DNA from: Flavobacterium sedimenticola
GTDB taxonomy: Bacteria > Bacteroidota > Bacteroidia > Flavobacteriales > Flavobacteriaceae
DNA length: 64,000 nt
Assembly: GCF_030053345.1 (NCBI RefSeq)
Contig: NZ_JASGBP010000005.1
Coordinates: 62,001-126,000 of the forward strand
Reading direction: 5' to 3'
Part shown: piece after piece, positions 63,841 to 64,000 of the stretch
How positions within the stretch are numbered: position 1 is the first letter of the stretch
Layout: the number at the start of each line of letters is the position of its first letter
The notes under the pieces: model-generated
Database searches by the model: none
What the model was told of the DNA's origin: nothing
What the model saw: only the letters and a program-made list of their open reading frames with translations
Translations under genes and position numbers: made by a program

Positions 63841-64000
63841 TTACTTTTTTTGCATTAACATGGTTACATGCATGCATTTAAACAAATGACTATCGGATTT
63901 TGACGATAATTCCCAATCTTTTTTATGCCATTTTCGACCGATACTTTGCTTTTTCTCTTCAGACAAAAACGGAATAAAATTCATAATAAAATACCATTTA
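63841..64000 (-). CDS. C-terminal fragment of an unidentified protein
   Basis: An open frame enters from beyond the window end and stops at TAA 63841-63843, seven bases before the glycosyltransferase start. The visible 52 residues include NFIPFLSEEKKQSIGRKWHK and SDSHLFKCMHVTMLM. The Lys-rich end and spacing suit the last part of a methyltransferase or sugar-modifying enzyme of the same operon, but this is too short to name. Confidence 0.6.
   Translation of the reverse strand, partial: KWYFIMNFIPFLSEEKKQSIGRKWHKKDWELSSKSDSHLFKCMHVTMLMQKK

Noticed and set aside
1..64000. Prophage, insertion sequence, toxin-antitoxin or defence island
   Set aside because: I found no transposase, integrase, terminal inverted repeats, restriction or nuclease genes on either strand.

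Overview
The window is ordinary chromosome of a Bacteroidetes bacterium, most likely Flavobacteriaceae and close to Flavobacterium. The evidence is: AT-rich spacers; promoters of the Bacteroidetes form (TTG, 19 bp, TAnnTTTG); no clear Shine-Dalgarno sites; a RecQ with the zinc cysteines missing; an archaeal-type ProS; FecI/FecR/TonB-receptor and PorV-like genes; and a membrane urate hydroxylase. I see no phage, insertion sequence, CRISPR array, integrase or rRNA.

Layout. 1-856: end of a sensor kinase and a single-domain response regulator. 878-3100: rpsT, three identical tandem tRNA-Glu genes and proS. 3201-7144: an odd W/G/Y-rich lipoprotein, an outer-membrane barrel and rimO. 7141-12377: a hybrid kinase overlapping a barrel gene, and a radical SAM protein. 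12406-18113: a DUF4369 lipoprotein, an M61 peptidase, two DUF2805 paralogues, a sterol-desaturase-like protein, an AlkB-like protein and an aquaporin. 18294-35156: one 17-kb purine catabolism block. 35323-39445: tRNA-Thr, manA, bcp, queD, idi and an MsrB-MsrA fusion. 39480-46271: gapN and a FecI/FecR/TonB-receptor cell-surface signalling set with an unusual repeat lipoprotein. 46355-56775: an FAD protein, DUF2891, recQ, kdsD-tatC-AhpD-like, lptB, pssA and a PorV-like protein. 56781-64000: a DUF4105 protein and the start of an exopolysaccharide cluster.

The most coherent system is the purine block, all on the minus strand. Guanine deaminase makes xanthine. XdhAB, matured by XdhC, makes urate. 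A membrane urate hydroxylase with a cytochrome c tail (PuuD-type), a UraD-UraH fusion, allantoinase and allantoicase then take urate to ureidoglycolate plus urea. The molybdenum cofactor genes needed by XdhB (moeA, moaD, moeB-rhodanese, moaE, moaC-mogA fusion, moaA) are embedded in the same run. There is one good promoter before allB and a weaker one before guaD. No ureidoglycolate lyase, urease or purine permease is in the window. A HpcH/HpaI/malate-synthase-fold enzyme of unknown function (DUF6986-like) closes the block and is my best candidate for an undescribed step.

Start codons were moved from the longest reading frame where a TAnnTTTG element or a neighbouring gene rules the long form out (rimO, the radical SAM gene, alkB-like, allB, manA, fecR, the 79-residue protein and the PorV-like protein).
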